From JACCZX01 sp963824935 (GTDB lineage: Bacteria; Pseudomonadota; Gammaproteobacteria; Burkholderiales; Burkholderiaceae_F), in the NCBI GenBank assembly GCA_963824935.1, contig CAWGRF010000030.1, forward strand, positions 124,001-188,000: a stretch of DNA of 64,000 nucleotides. The letters are read 5' to 3'. Shown here piece after piece: positions 1 through 7,600 of the stretch. The notes under the pieces were generated by a model. The model did no database searches, was not told the origin of the DNA, and worked only from the letters and a program-made list of their open reading frames with translations. Position numbers and translations under genes: made by a program. Position 1 is the first letter of the stretch; each line of letters begins with the position of its first letter.

Positions 1-450
1 TTCGGCGCCGCGCGACAAACGCTGCAACGCGATATCAGCAAGACGTATCCGATGTACACGCCGGGCTTCGCTGCGCCGGAGCTCTACAAGCGCGACGCCG
101 AGCTCGGCCCGTGGACCGATGTCTACTCGATAGGCGCATGCGTGTACGCGTGCATGTCGGGGATGCCGCCGCAGGAATCGGACCATCGGCTGAAGGAAGA
201 CAAGATGCCGACCGCGCTGCGTTCGTTCCGCGGCTTGTATTCAAATCAGCTGATTTCGATGGTTGAGCGCTGTTTACGGCTCAATTCGCTGGAACGCCCG
301 CAAACGGTGTTCGCAGTGCAAAAGGAACTTCTGCAGAACGTCCCCGAGCGCCCGGAGTTTTCAGTGGTCGAACGCACTAGCGCCCGCTGGCGTAACCTGC
401 AAGAGCGCTTCTCGCGCTTCATGAAGGATCACAACATCACTTGGTTCTAG
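1..450 (+). CDS. Serine/threonine protein kinase, C-terminal part
   Basis: The reading frame is open from the first base, so the gene starts before the window. The visible 149 residues are the C-lobe of a Hanks-type kinase. They contain the activation-segment end with the APE motif (GFAAPEL) and the DVYSIGACVY helix, which holds the conserved Asp and Gly of subdomain IX. The N-lobe, the catalytic loop and any extracellular region lie outside. No membrane segment follows the kinase domain; it ends in a short basic tail. A PP2C phosphatase gene follows 148 bp downstream on the same strand, which suggests a kinase/phosphatase signalling pair acting on Ser/Thr residues. Confidence 0.85.
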   Translation, partial: FGAARQTLQRDISKTYPMYTPGFAAPELYKRDAELGPWTDVYSIGACVYACMSGMPPQESDHRLKEDKMPTALRSFRGLYSNQLISMVERCLRLNSLERPQTVFAVQKELLQNVPERPEFSVVERTSARWRNLQERFSRFMKDHNITWF

Positions 451-579
451 AAAGAGCGCACAAGAGTGCACCCCCACTGTTGTGCACCTAGTTTGCAAAA
501 ATCGGCGGCAAAGCCACACGATTTTTTCAGAATAAAGGCGAGGAAAGGCGCGAAACTGGCGCAATGGAGCGCTGTTACT

Positions 580-597
580 AATACTACGAATACTACG
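580..597 (+). repeat. Two tandem copies of a 9-bp unit before the phosphatase start
   Basis: The unit AATACTACG occurs twice in a row, at 580-588 and 589-597, and is followed by AATGCG, which contains the start codon at 599. The repeat occupies the place where a ribosome-binding site would normally lie. It may be a slippage-prone tract, but two copies are too few to say. Confidence 0.6.
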
Positions 598-598
598 A

Positions 599-1537
599 AT
601 GCGTTTTTCCGTTTACCAGGAGAGCAAGAAAGGCGGCCGCCGTGTCAATCAGGACCGCATGGGGTACCTGTACACGCGCGACTCGCTGCTGATGCTGGTA
701 GCCGACGGCATGGGCGGCCATGCGCGCGGTGAAGTGGCGTCGCAGTTGACATTGCAAACGCTCGCATCGATCTACCAGCGCGACGCCAAGCCGCTGCTGG
801 CTGATCCGGTGCGCTTTCTGGAGGACTCGGTGCTGGCTGCGCATCGCGAGCTGCATCGCTATCGCGCCGAGCACAGCCTGCCGGAAGCGCCACGCACGAC
901 TTTGGTGGCGTGCATCGTGCAACAGGGCGTTGCGATCTGGGCGCACGTTGGTGATTCGCGGCTCTACATGATTCGCGGCGGCCGCATTTTCGATCGCACG
1001 ATCGATCACTCACGTGTGCACCATCTGGTGCAATCGGGCTTGATTCGTGCTGAAGATGCGAAGGACCATCCCGAGCGCAATCGCATTTTCAACTGCATCG
1101 GCGCCTATGTCGCACCGACCGTAGAAGTCAGCCGGCCGGTCGCCCTGCGCAATGGGGATACGCTGTTGCTCTGTTCCGATGGCCTATGGGGCACGTTGAA
1201 CGATCGCCAGGTGGCGGACGCCTTTGTCGGCAAGACGGTGATGCGCGCGGTGCCCGAGTTAATGGAGCTCGCACTCGAACTCGGCGGGCCCGAGTCGGAT
1301 AACGTCACCGGCGTGGCCATGACGTGGGCAGGCACCGAGTCGATGGAAATGGTGCCGCCGAGCGAGGCGCCGGTATCGACCCTGCTGATTCCGGAGGGAA
1401 CCGTCGCATCGACAATTCAGATGCCACGCGTGGGCGAGCCCGACGCCGACGAGGAACTCTCGGAGGAGCAGATCGACGACGCGGTAGCGGAAATCCAGAA
1501 GGCGATTCAGCGCAGCGGCAAACTCGTCGCAAAATAG
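599..1537 (+). CDS. PP2C-family Ser/Thr protein phosphatase
   Basis: 312 residues. The protein begins with the PP2C signature: an RVNQD segment near residue 14 and VADGMGGHARGE near residue 38, which supply metal-binding Asp and Gly residues. Further in are HVGDSRLY and LLLCSDGLW, and SDNVT near the end of the domain gives the last metal Asp. The catalytic domain spans about residues 1-240, and an acidic tail of about 70 residues follows. No membrane segment is visible, so it is probably cytoplasmic and removes phosphates placed by the kinase encoded upstream. The start ATG has no recognisable Shine-Dalgarno sequence and sits directly after a tandem 9-bp repeat. Confidence 0.9.
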   Translation: MRFSVYQESKKGGRRVNQDRMGYLYTRDSLLMLVADGMGGHARGEVASQLTLQTLASIYQRDAKPLLADPVRFLEDSVLAAHRELHRYRAEHSLPEAPRTTLVACIVQQGVAIWAHVGDSRLYMIRGGRIFDRTIDHSRVHHLVQSGLIRAEDAKDHPERNRIFNCIGAYVAPTVEVSRPVALRNGDTLLLCSDGLWGTLNDRQVADAFVGKTVMRAVPELMELALELGGPESDNVTGVAMTWAGTESMEMVPPSEAPVSTLLIPEGTVASTIQMPRVGEPDADEELSEEQIDDAVAEIQKAIQRSGKLVAK

Positions 1538-1577
1538 CGCTTTGTCGACACGGCAGCCCTGCGCTGCCGCCACGCGA

Positions 1578-2306
1578 ATGCAATCCACTGAACGCCCGAG
1601 CGGCCGTCGTCCCGACGAATTGCGTCCGGTGCGTCTGCTTCGCAATTTCACGAAACACGCTGAAGGGTCGGTGCTGGTCGAGTTCGGCGACACACGCGTC
1701 ATCTGCACTGCCAGCGTTGAAGAGCGCGTGCCGGCGTTTCTGAAGGGCAAGGGCGAGGGCTGGTTGACCGCGGAGTACGGCATGCTGCCGCGCTCGACGC
1801 ACACAAGATCCGATCGGGAGGCGGCGCGCGGCAGGCAAGGCGGCCGCACGCATGAGATTCAGCGGCTGATCGGGCGCAGCCTGCGCGCGGTGTTCAAGCT
1901 GGCAGCGCTCGGCGAGCGCACGCTGCACATCGACTGCGACGTGATCCAGGCGGATGGCGGCACGCGCACAGCGGCGATCACCGGTGGCTTTGTCGCGGCC
2001 TACGACGCGTGCCGGTGGCTGCGCGCGCGCGGCATGATCGACAATCTGCCGGTCTCTGACTTTGTCGCCGCGGTGTCGGTGGGCGTGCATCAGGGCGTTT
2101 CGGTGCTCGACCTTGACTATGCGGAAGATTCGAGCTGCGAGACCGACATGAATGTCGTGATGACAAGCAGCGGCGGCTTTGTCGAAGTACAGGGCACGGC
2201 GGAAGGCACGCCGTTTACAGCACGCCAAATGGAATCGATGTTGCAACTAGCGAAGCACGGCATCCATTCGCTCGTCGCTGCCCAGAAGCACGCGCTCGAG
2301 CTGTGA
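1578..2306 (+). CDS. rph: Ribonuclease PH
   Basis: 242 residues. This phosphorolytic 3'-to-5' exoribonuclease trims tRNA 3' ends, releasing nucleoside diphosphates. The start at 1578 gives the typical N-terminus RPSGRRPDELRPV. An ATG 36 bp upstream would add an atypical extension, so I reject it. Family segments are present: GSVLVEFGDTRVICTASVEE, the GWLTAEYGMLPRST loop, and the catalytic-core stretch DCDVIQADGGTRTAAITG. It is followed 9 bp later by rdgB, and the two with hemW form a compact operon. Confidence 0.95.
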   Translation: MQSTERPSGRRPDELRPVRLLRNFTKHAEGSVLVEFGDTRVICTASVEERVPAFLKGKGEGWLTAEYGMLPRSTHTRSDREAARGRQGGRTHEIQRLIGRSLRAVFKLAALGERTLHIDCDVIQADGGTRTAAITGGFVAAYDACRWLRARGMIDNLPVSDFVAAVSVGVHQGVSVLDLDYAEDSSCETDMNVVMTSSGGFVEVQGTAEGTPFTARQMESMLQLAKHGIHSLVAAQKHALEL

Positions 2307-2315
2307 AGTCCTACT

Positions 2316-2912
2316 GTGATCAAGCGCATCGTTCTCGCGTCAAACAACCCGGGCAAGGTGCGCGAGCTTGAGGCGATACTTGAAGGCGAGGGCATCGAGG
2401 TAGTGGCGCAAGGCGTGCTGGGCATCGAAGCCGCCGATGAGACACATGCAACGTTCGTAGAGAACGCGCTTGCCAAGGCGCGCCACGCAGCGACATCGAC
2501 CGGATTGCCGGCGCTGGCCGATGACTCTGGATTGTGCGTCGACGCGCTAGACGGCGCGCCCGGCATCTGGTCGGCGCGCTTTGCAGGTGAACCCGCAGAC
2601 GACGAACGCAACAACCGCGAGCTGCTGCAGCGCCTTGCCGCTGTTACGAGCCGGGCGGCGCACTACACATGCGTGCTGGTTGCCGTACGTGCTCCCGACG
2701 ATCCGGAGCCGTTGATTGTCGATGCGCGCTGGCATGGTGAAATCACCCGGGCGCCGCGCGGCAAGAGTGGTTTTGGTTATGACCCGTTGTTCTTCGTTCC
2801 GCAACTCGGTATGACCGCGGCCGAGCTCGACCCCGCGCACAAGAACCGGATCAGTCATCGAGGCCTCGCAGTTGCAGCTCTTGCGGTGAAACTGCCGGGT
2901 TGGTTTCAATGA
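2316..2912 (+). CDS. rdgB: XTP/dITP pyrophosphatase (non-canonical purine NTPase)
   Basis: 198 residues, normal for the RdgB/HAM1 family. It hydrolyses dITP, XTP and ITP to monophosphates and so keeps deaminated purines out of DNA and RNA. It begins with VLASNNPGKVRELEAIL, the substrate-binding signature. It also carries ALADDSGLCVDALDGAPG with the catalytic Asp, and GFGYDPLFFVP near residue 150. The start codon is GTG at 2316. The stop overlaps the next gene's ATG (ATGA at 2909-2912), indicating translational coupling to hemW. Confidence 0.95.
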   Translation: MIKRIVLASNNPGKVRELEAILEGEGIEVVAQGVLGIEAADETHATFVENALAKARHAATSTGLPALADDSGLCVDALDGAPGIWSARFAGEPADDERNNRELLQRLAAVTSRAAHYTCVLVAVRAPDDPEPLIVDARWHGEITRAPRGKSGFGYDPLFFVPQLGMTAAELDPAHKNRISHRGLAVAALAVKLPGWFQ

Positions 2913-4150
2913 GTTCCGTCATTCCAATCGAACCGGACGATGCAGGCGTGGCTGTGTACGACGTGGCCACCTATCTTCGGCCGGGCGTTATCACGCTGCC
3001 AGTGCTGCCACCGCTTGCGCTCTATGTTCATTACCCATGGTGCGTGCGCAAGTGCCCGTATTGCGACTTCAATTCGCATGAGGTGGGTGCGTCGGGGATT
3101 CCAGAAGACGACTATCTGAATGCGCTGCGGTCGGATCTCGAAGCCGCGCTCCCGCTAATCTGGGGTCGCCGTATCGTCAGCGTTTTCATCGGTGGCGGGA
3201 CACCGAGCTTGATGAGCGCACGAGCGCTCGACCGGTTGCTTTCTGACATTCGCGCGCTGTTATCGCTTGAGCCCGAGTGCGAAATCACGCTTGAAGCGAA
3301 CCCCGGCACGTTCGAGGCCGAACGGTTCGAGTCGTATCGACAATCGGGAATCAACCGCCTCTCGATCGGCGTCCAGTCGTTCGATGAAGAAAAGCTTGAG
3401 GCGCTCGGCCGCATTCATGACCGTGCGCAGGCGGTCGCCGCAATCGACATCGCGCAGCGTCATTTCGATAACTTCAATCTCGATTTGATGTACGGGCTGC
3501 CCCGCCAGTCGCTGGTTGAGCTGCAAACCGATGTCGAGCAGGCGTTGGCCGCCAGGCCGCCGCACCTGTCCCTCTATCACCTGACGCTTGAGCCGAACAC
3601 TGTCTTCGCCAAGTTTCCGCCGTCATTGCCCGATGAAGACACATCAGCGGCAATGCATGACTGGATCGAGCAACGGACGGCAGCGGCCGGGTATCGCCGG
3701 TACGAAGTCTCTGCCTACGCGCGGGCCGGGCGCGAGTGTCGGCACAACTTGAACTATTGGACATTCGGTGACTATCTCGGCATCGGCGCCGGGGCGCATA
3801 GCAAGATCTCGTTTCCGCATCGCGTGGTCCGCCAGGTCAGGTTTCGGCAGCCGACGACATATCTAACGCATGCGCTACGAAACGAGTTTGTGGCGGAAAG
3901 CCGCGAAGTGTCGCGCGCCGATCTACCCTTCGAATTCATGCTGAACGCGCTGCGGCTAAGCGAGGGCGTCCCAAGCAGTTCGTTCTTCGAGCGCACTGGC
4001 TTGCTGTTGAGCTCGATTGAGCCCGAACTGAATGAGGCCGAGCGGCGCGGCTTGCTGGTGCGCGACCATCAGTCGCTCGGCCCGACGCCGCGCGGTCTGA
4101 GGTTCCTATCGGACTTGCAAGCGATCTTCTTGCAGACCAGCCCGCACTGA
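2909..4150 (+). CDS. hemW: Radical SAM heme chaperone HemW (coproporphyrinogen III oxidase-like)
   Basis: 413 residues. The radical-SAM cluster motif is CVRKCPYC near residue 48, preceded by ALYVHYPW, and GGGTPS and EANPGT follow. The sequence lacks the N-terminal extension of true HemN, and the rdgB-hemW linkage is the classical one for the heme chaperone HemW. It inserts heme into respiratory proteins and is unlikely to oxidise coproporphyrinogen. The start ATG at 2909 is chosen because it overlaps the rdgB stop codon. A TTG 9 bp earlier in the same frame is less likely. Confidence 0.92.
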   Translation: MSSVIPIEPDDAGVAVYDVATYLRPGVITLPVLPPLALYVHYPWCVRKCPYCDFNSHEVGASGIPEDDYLNALRSDLEAALPLIWGRRIVSVFIGGGTPSLMSARALDRLLSDIRALLSLEPECEITLEANPGTFEAERFESYRQSGINRLSIGVQSFDEEKLEALGRIHDRAQAVAAIDIAQRHFDNFNLDLMYGLPRQSLVELQTDVEQALAARPPHLSLYHLTLEPNTVFAKFPPSLPDEDTSAAMHDWIEQRTAAAGYRRYEVSAYARAGRECRHNLNYWTFGDYLGIGAGAHSKISFPHRVVRQVRFRQPTTYLTHALRNEFVAESREVSRADLPFEFMLNALRLSEGVPSSSFFERTGLLLSSIEPELNEAERRGLLVRDHQSLGPTPRGLRFLSDLQAIFLQTSPH

Positions 4151-4162
4151 GGGCGTGCCGCT

Positions 4163-4203
4163 ATCGCCCCATTTCGGGGCATATTGCCCTAACATGGGGC
4201 GAT
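4163..4203. repeat. Inverted repeat with two competing stems downstream of hemW
   Basis: ATCGCCCCAT at 4163-4172 is perfectly complementary to ATGGGGCGAT at 4194-4203. The GCCCC part (4166-4170) can instead pair with GGGGC at 4176-4180, so the two stems exclude each other. No T-run follows, so this is not a standard intrinsic terminator. It may mark the 3' end of the hemW transcript or part of the glnA control region. Confidence 0.6.
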
Positions 4204-4258
4204 GCAATGGACTGTACGCGACGCGGCGACTCGGATTCAGCGCACGCTAACCGCTTGA

Positions 4259-4275
4259 TGCACAAGGGTAGTGCA
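4259..4275 (+). promoter_or_regulatory. Probable NtrC-binding site upstream of glnA
   Basis: TGCAC-N7-GTGCA fits the dyad of the enhancer-binding protein NtrC (TGCACC-N5-GGTGCA). Its centre is about 60 bp upstream of the expected start of the sigma-54 promoter, nearer than the classical E. coli sites but on the same face-to-face arrangement. Confidence 0.65.
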
Positions 4276-4300
4276 GCGGGAAGCAGTTCCCTAACCGTTT

Positions 4301-4316
4301 TGGCACAATTAGTGCG
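4301..4316 (+). promoter_or_regulatory. Sigma-54 promoter of glnA
   Basis: The sequence TGGCACAATTAGTGCG has GG at 4302-4303 and GC at 4314-4315, with the required 10 bases between them. It matches the -24/-12 consensus TGGCACG-N4-TTGC closely and resembles the known glnAp2 element. Transcription should start near 4327, about 75 bp before the glnA ATG. Confidence 0.8.
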
Positions 4317-4401
4317 TTGCGCTGCGGCAGGAAGCTGAGGAGCAGCGCGCCGCAGCACGCACTCACAAACTCGTTAATCGCGTTATCAGGAGAAACCTCG
4401 A

Positions 4402-5814
4402 ATGGCGACGGCCAAGGACGTAATGAAAACAATAAAGGACAACGAAGTGTCATTCGTTGATCTGCGCTTCACCGACACCAAGGGCAAAGAGCAGCACGTA
4501 TCAGTCCCCGTCAAGGCCTTTGGAGACGACAAGTTTGAGCAGGGCCATGCATTCGACGGCTCGTCGATCGCCGGCTGGAAGGGGATCGAAGCGTCCGACA
4601 TGTTGCTGATGCCCGATGCCGACACCGCGCGGATGGATCCGTTTCGCGAGGAGAACACACTGATCCTCACGTGCGACGTAGTCGAGCCCTCGACCGGCAA
4701 AGGCTATGACCGCGATCCACGCTCGCTCGCCAAACGCGCTGAGGCATATCTGCAATCGACGGGAATCGGCGACACCGCGTACTTCGGCCCTGAACCGGAG
4801 TTCTTCATATTCGACGCAGTCACCTGGAGCGTCGACATGTCGGGCTCGTTCGTGAAGATCAAATCCGAAGAAGCGCCGTGGTCCAGCGGACTCGATTACG
4901 AAGCAGGCAATCTGGCGCATCGTCCGCCGGTCAAGGGCGGCTATTTTCCGGTCCCGCCGACCGATTCGTTGCAGGACATTCGCTCCGAAATCTGCTTGCT
5001 GCTCGAACAGCAGGGTGTTGAGGTCGAGGTGCATCACCACGAAGTGGCTGCGCCTGGGCAAAACGAAATCGGTACCAAGTTCAATACGCTCGTGAAGCGC
5101 GCCGACTGGATGCAGATCCTGAAGTACACCGTGTGGAACGTCGCCGCTAGCTACGGTAAGACGGCGACGTTCATGCCGAAGCCGGTCGTTGGCGATAACG
5201 GCTCCGGCATGCACGTACATCAATCGGTGTGGAAGGACAGCACGAACTTGTTTGCTGGCAACGGCTACGGCGGTTTGTCGGACTTCGCGCTTTATTACAT
5301 TGGCGGCATCATCAAGCACGCGCGTGCGTTAAACGCGATCACCAATCCCGGCACCAATTCATACAAGCGTCTGGTTCCTGGCTTTGAGGCGCCGATCAAC
5401 CTCGCTTATTCGGCGCGCAACAGATCGGCCGCATGCCGCATTCCGTATGTTTCGAATCCAAAGGGCCGGCGAGTCGAGGTGCGATTCCCCGACCCCACCG
5501 CGAACTCGTACCTTGCGTTTAGTGCGATGCTGATGGCGGGTCTCGACGGTGTGCAGAACAAGATCCATCCGGGCGAGCCGATGGACAAGAATCTATATGA
5601 CCTTGAGCCCGAAGAGGCGGCGAAGATTCCACATCCGTGCGCGTCGCTCGAGGAAGCGCTGGAAACTCTCGACCGCGATCGCGAATTTCTAACGCGGGGT
5701 GGCGTATTCAGCAACGATCTGATCGATGCCTACATCGCGCTAAAGATGGAGGAGGTCCAGCGGTTCCGGATGACCACGCATCCGCTCGAATTCGACATGT
5801 ATTACAGCTTGTAA
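4402..5814 (+). CDS. glnA: Glutamine synthetase type I
   Basis: 470 residues, the size of the dodecameric GSI-beta enzyme. It makes glutamine from glutamate, ammonia and ATP. Visible landmarks are FDGSSIAGWKGI in the beta-grasp domain, FGPEPEFFIFD with metal-binding glutamates, the VEVHHHEVA segment, NGSGMHVHQS, NPGTNSYKRLVPGFEAP, and RNRSAACRIP. The adenylylation site is Tyr399 in KNLYDLEPEE, so activity is probably controlled by GlnE. A consensus ribosome-binding site (AGGAGAA) precedes the ATG. A sigma-54 promoter and an NtrC site lie upstream, and the matching NtrB/NtrC genes lie downstream. Confidence 0.97.
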   Translation: MATAKDVMKTIKDNEVSFVDLRFTDTKGKEQHVSVPVKAFGDDKFEQGHAFDGSSIAGWKGIEASDMLLMPDADTARMDPFREENTLILTCDVVEPSTGKGYDRDPRSLAKRAEAYLQSTGIGDTAYFGPEPEFFIFDAVTWSVDMSGSFVKIKSEEAPWSSGLDYEAGNLAHRPPVKGGYFPVPPTDSLQDIRSEICLLLEQQGVEVEVHHHEVAAPGQNEIGTKFNTLVKRADWMQILKYTVWNVAASYGKTATFMPKPVVGDNGSGMHVHQSVWKDSTNLFAGNGYGGLSDFALYYIGGIIKHARALNAITNPGTNSYKRLVPGFEAPINLAYSARNRSAACRIPYVSNPKGRRVEVRFPDPTANSYLAFSAMLMAGLDGVQNKIHPGEPMDKNLYDLEPEEAAKIPHPCASLEEALETLDRDREFLTRGGVFSNDLIDAYIALKMEEVQRFRMTTHPLEFDMYYSL

Positions 5815-5854
5815 CTGACCTGCCCGTAAGAGCGGGTTGCAGCGCGGAAGGAAC

Positions 5855-5872
5855 AGGCGGCGGACGCCGCCT
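5855..5872. repeat. GC-rich hairpin after glnA
   Basis: AGGCGGC at 5855-5861 pairs with GCCGCCT at 5866-5872 around a 4-base loop. There is no T-tract, so it is a weak candidate for a terminator. It could partly separate glnA from the ntrBC genes, as in other glnA-ntrBC operons. Confidence 0.45.
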
Positions 5873-5976
5873 CCCACGAATGCGGGAATTTGACCAACAA
5901 GATGGCTTAGTCGCTCGATTCGGTGGTGAGTCCCTGCCGTACACTGCGCGCCTCTCGCATCCGAGGCAATCACCCG

Positions 5977-6490
5977 GTGAAGCGCGTAGCCGCGACAATC
6001 GCTTTCGTTTCTGGCACCTTGATCTCGATCCCGGCGCTGGCCCAGGTCGGAGATCTTCGTTTGTGTCGACGAGCACGGGCAAAAGGTGTTTCAGAACACC
6101 GGCAACGTGAAGAACTGCAAACGGATGGACGTGCAGCCGATTCTGTCGGTGCCGGCATCGCGGGTCCCGCAGGCCAGAAGTGGTGTGCAGCCCGCGGTGG
6201 AGCAACGTGCATCAGCGTCGCCCGCCAATTTTCCTCGCGTCGATGGCGAGACGCAGCGCACGCGCGACAGCGACCGCCGGCGCCTTCTGGAAGACGAGCT
6301 GCGCACCGAAGAAGAACGGCTCGCCAAATTGAAGGCCGAGTTCAACAACGGCGAACCCGAGCGCCGCGGTGATGAACGCAACTTCGCGCTTTATCGCGAA
6401 CGGACGCAGCGTTTGCAGGAAGACATCGCGCGCACCGAAAATAACGTCCGCGCGCTACTGCGCGAGATGTCGCTACTCAAGATCCAATAG
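5977..6490 (+). CDS. DUF4124-domain exported protein, frameshifted near 6050
   Basis: The frame starting at GTG 5977 encodes a signal peptide (KRVAATIAFVSGTLISIPALAQV). The next segment, EIFVCVDEHGQKVFQNT, which is the DUF4124 core, is in the +1 frame from about 6050 onward. Deleting one G in GTCGGAG (6047-6053) joins them into a normal protein of about 170 residues. It would have an exported N-terminal DUF4124 domain and a charged coiled-coil C-terminus (about residues 95-170). Genes of this type commonly sit between glnA and ntrB in betaproteobacteria; the function is unknown. The frame change is probably a sequence error. Confidence 0.7.
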
Positions 6491-6514
6491 GCAAGCAGAA
6501 AAGCGGGGCCGCGC

Positions 6515-7600
6515 ATGAACGCGGCCGAGTTGCTGCAGCTGGCGCATGCGCCGCGCTATGACGGTCTGGATCTGCTTTCCACCGCGGTGCTGTTGGTGGA
6601 CGGAAACCGGCGCATTGCTCACGTTAATCAATCGGCCGAGTTGTTGCTCGACGCGTCGCGCAAGACGCTGATCGGGCAACTCGTCGGACGCGTTCTCGGC
6701 GATGACGCCGGGATACGGCAGCTGGTCACTGATGCCGCAGCCAACGCTTTCGGCCAGCGCAAGCAGATCATGGAGCTGCGCCGAACCGGGCGCGACGCAC
6801 TGCATGTCAGCGTGGTTGCTACCGCGCAGTTTGGCGACGAAATTCCGCTGGTACTCGAAGTCTCGGAGATCGAGCAGCAACTCAAGGTCGATCGCGAGGA
6901 GCGGCAGCTCGGACTCAGCGAAGCTAATCGCGAGTTGCTGCGCAATCTTGCGCACGAAATCAAGAACCCCTTGGGTGGCGTGCGTGGCGCCGCGCAACTG
7001 CTCGAGGCCGAGCTGGCGAGCAACGAGCAGCGCGAGTACACGCGCGTCATCATTGCCGAGGCCGATCGGTTGCAGGCGCTGGTCGACCGCGTGCTGATGC
7101 CGCGCCGCACGCCGCGCGTCGTCTCCGAATTGAACATTCACGAAGTCTGCGAACGCGTGCGGCTGATAATGGCCTCGGAGTTTCCGCGCGGACTTTCAAT
7201 CGTGCGCGACTATGACGCCAGCGTGCCGGAGTTTCGCGGCGATAAGGAGCAGCTGATCCAGGCGCTGCTTAACGTTGTTCGCAACGCGGCGCAAGCACTC
7301 GATGGCCGCATTGCCGCAGGTGACGGTGAAATCGTTTTGCGAACTCGCGTCGCGCGGCAAGTGACGATTGCACGTACACGTCGTCGCCTGGCGTTGGATC
7401 TGCACGTGATCGACAACGGGCCTGGCATCGTGGATGAGCTAAAAGACCGTATTTTCTTTCCGCTTGTCTCGGGGCGGGACAGTGGTAGCGGTCTTGGCCT
7501 TACGCTTGCGCAGGCTTTTGTTCAACAGCACGACGGTGTTATCGAAGTCGACAGTCGTCCCGGCCGCACCGATTTCAGAATCTTGATTCCGCTGCCATGA
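6515..7600 (+). CDS. glnL: Nitrogen regulation sensor histidine kinase NtrB
   Basis: 361 residues, cytoplasmic, with no membrane segment. A PAS domain covers about residues 15-115. The H-box LAHEIKNPLGG puts the phosphorylated His at residue 147. The ATPase domain follows with the N-box LLNVVRNAAQAL, a G1 box (DNGPGI) and a G2 box (GSGLGLTLAQ). It phosphorylates NtrC when glutamine is low and PII is uridylylated. The stop overlaps the ntrC start (ATGA at 7597-7600), so the two are translationally coupled. Confidence 0.95.
   Translation: MNAAELLQLAHAPRYDGLDLLSTAVLLVDGNRRIAHVNQSAELLLDASRKTLIGQLVGRVLGDDAGIRQLVTDAAANAFGQRKQIMELRRTGRDALHVSVVATAQFGDEIPLVLEVSEIEQQLKVDREERQLGLSEANRELLRNLAHEIKNPLGGVRGAAQLLEAELASNEQREYTRVIIAEADRLQALVDRVLMPRRTPRVVSELNIHEVCERVRLIMASEFPRGLSIVRDYDASVPEFRGDKEQLIQALLNVVRNAAQALDGRIAAGDGEIVLRTRVARQVTIARTRRRLALDLHVIDNGPGIVDELKDRIFFPLVSGRDSGSGLGLTLAQAFVQQHDGVIEVDSRPGRTDFRILIPLP

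Noticed and set aside
5855..5872. Terminator of glnA
   Set aside because: The hairpin is perfect but no T-run follows on either strand, so I list it only as a repeat.
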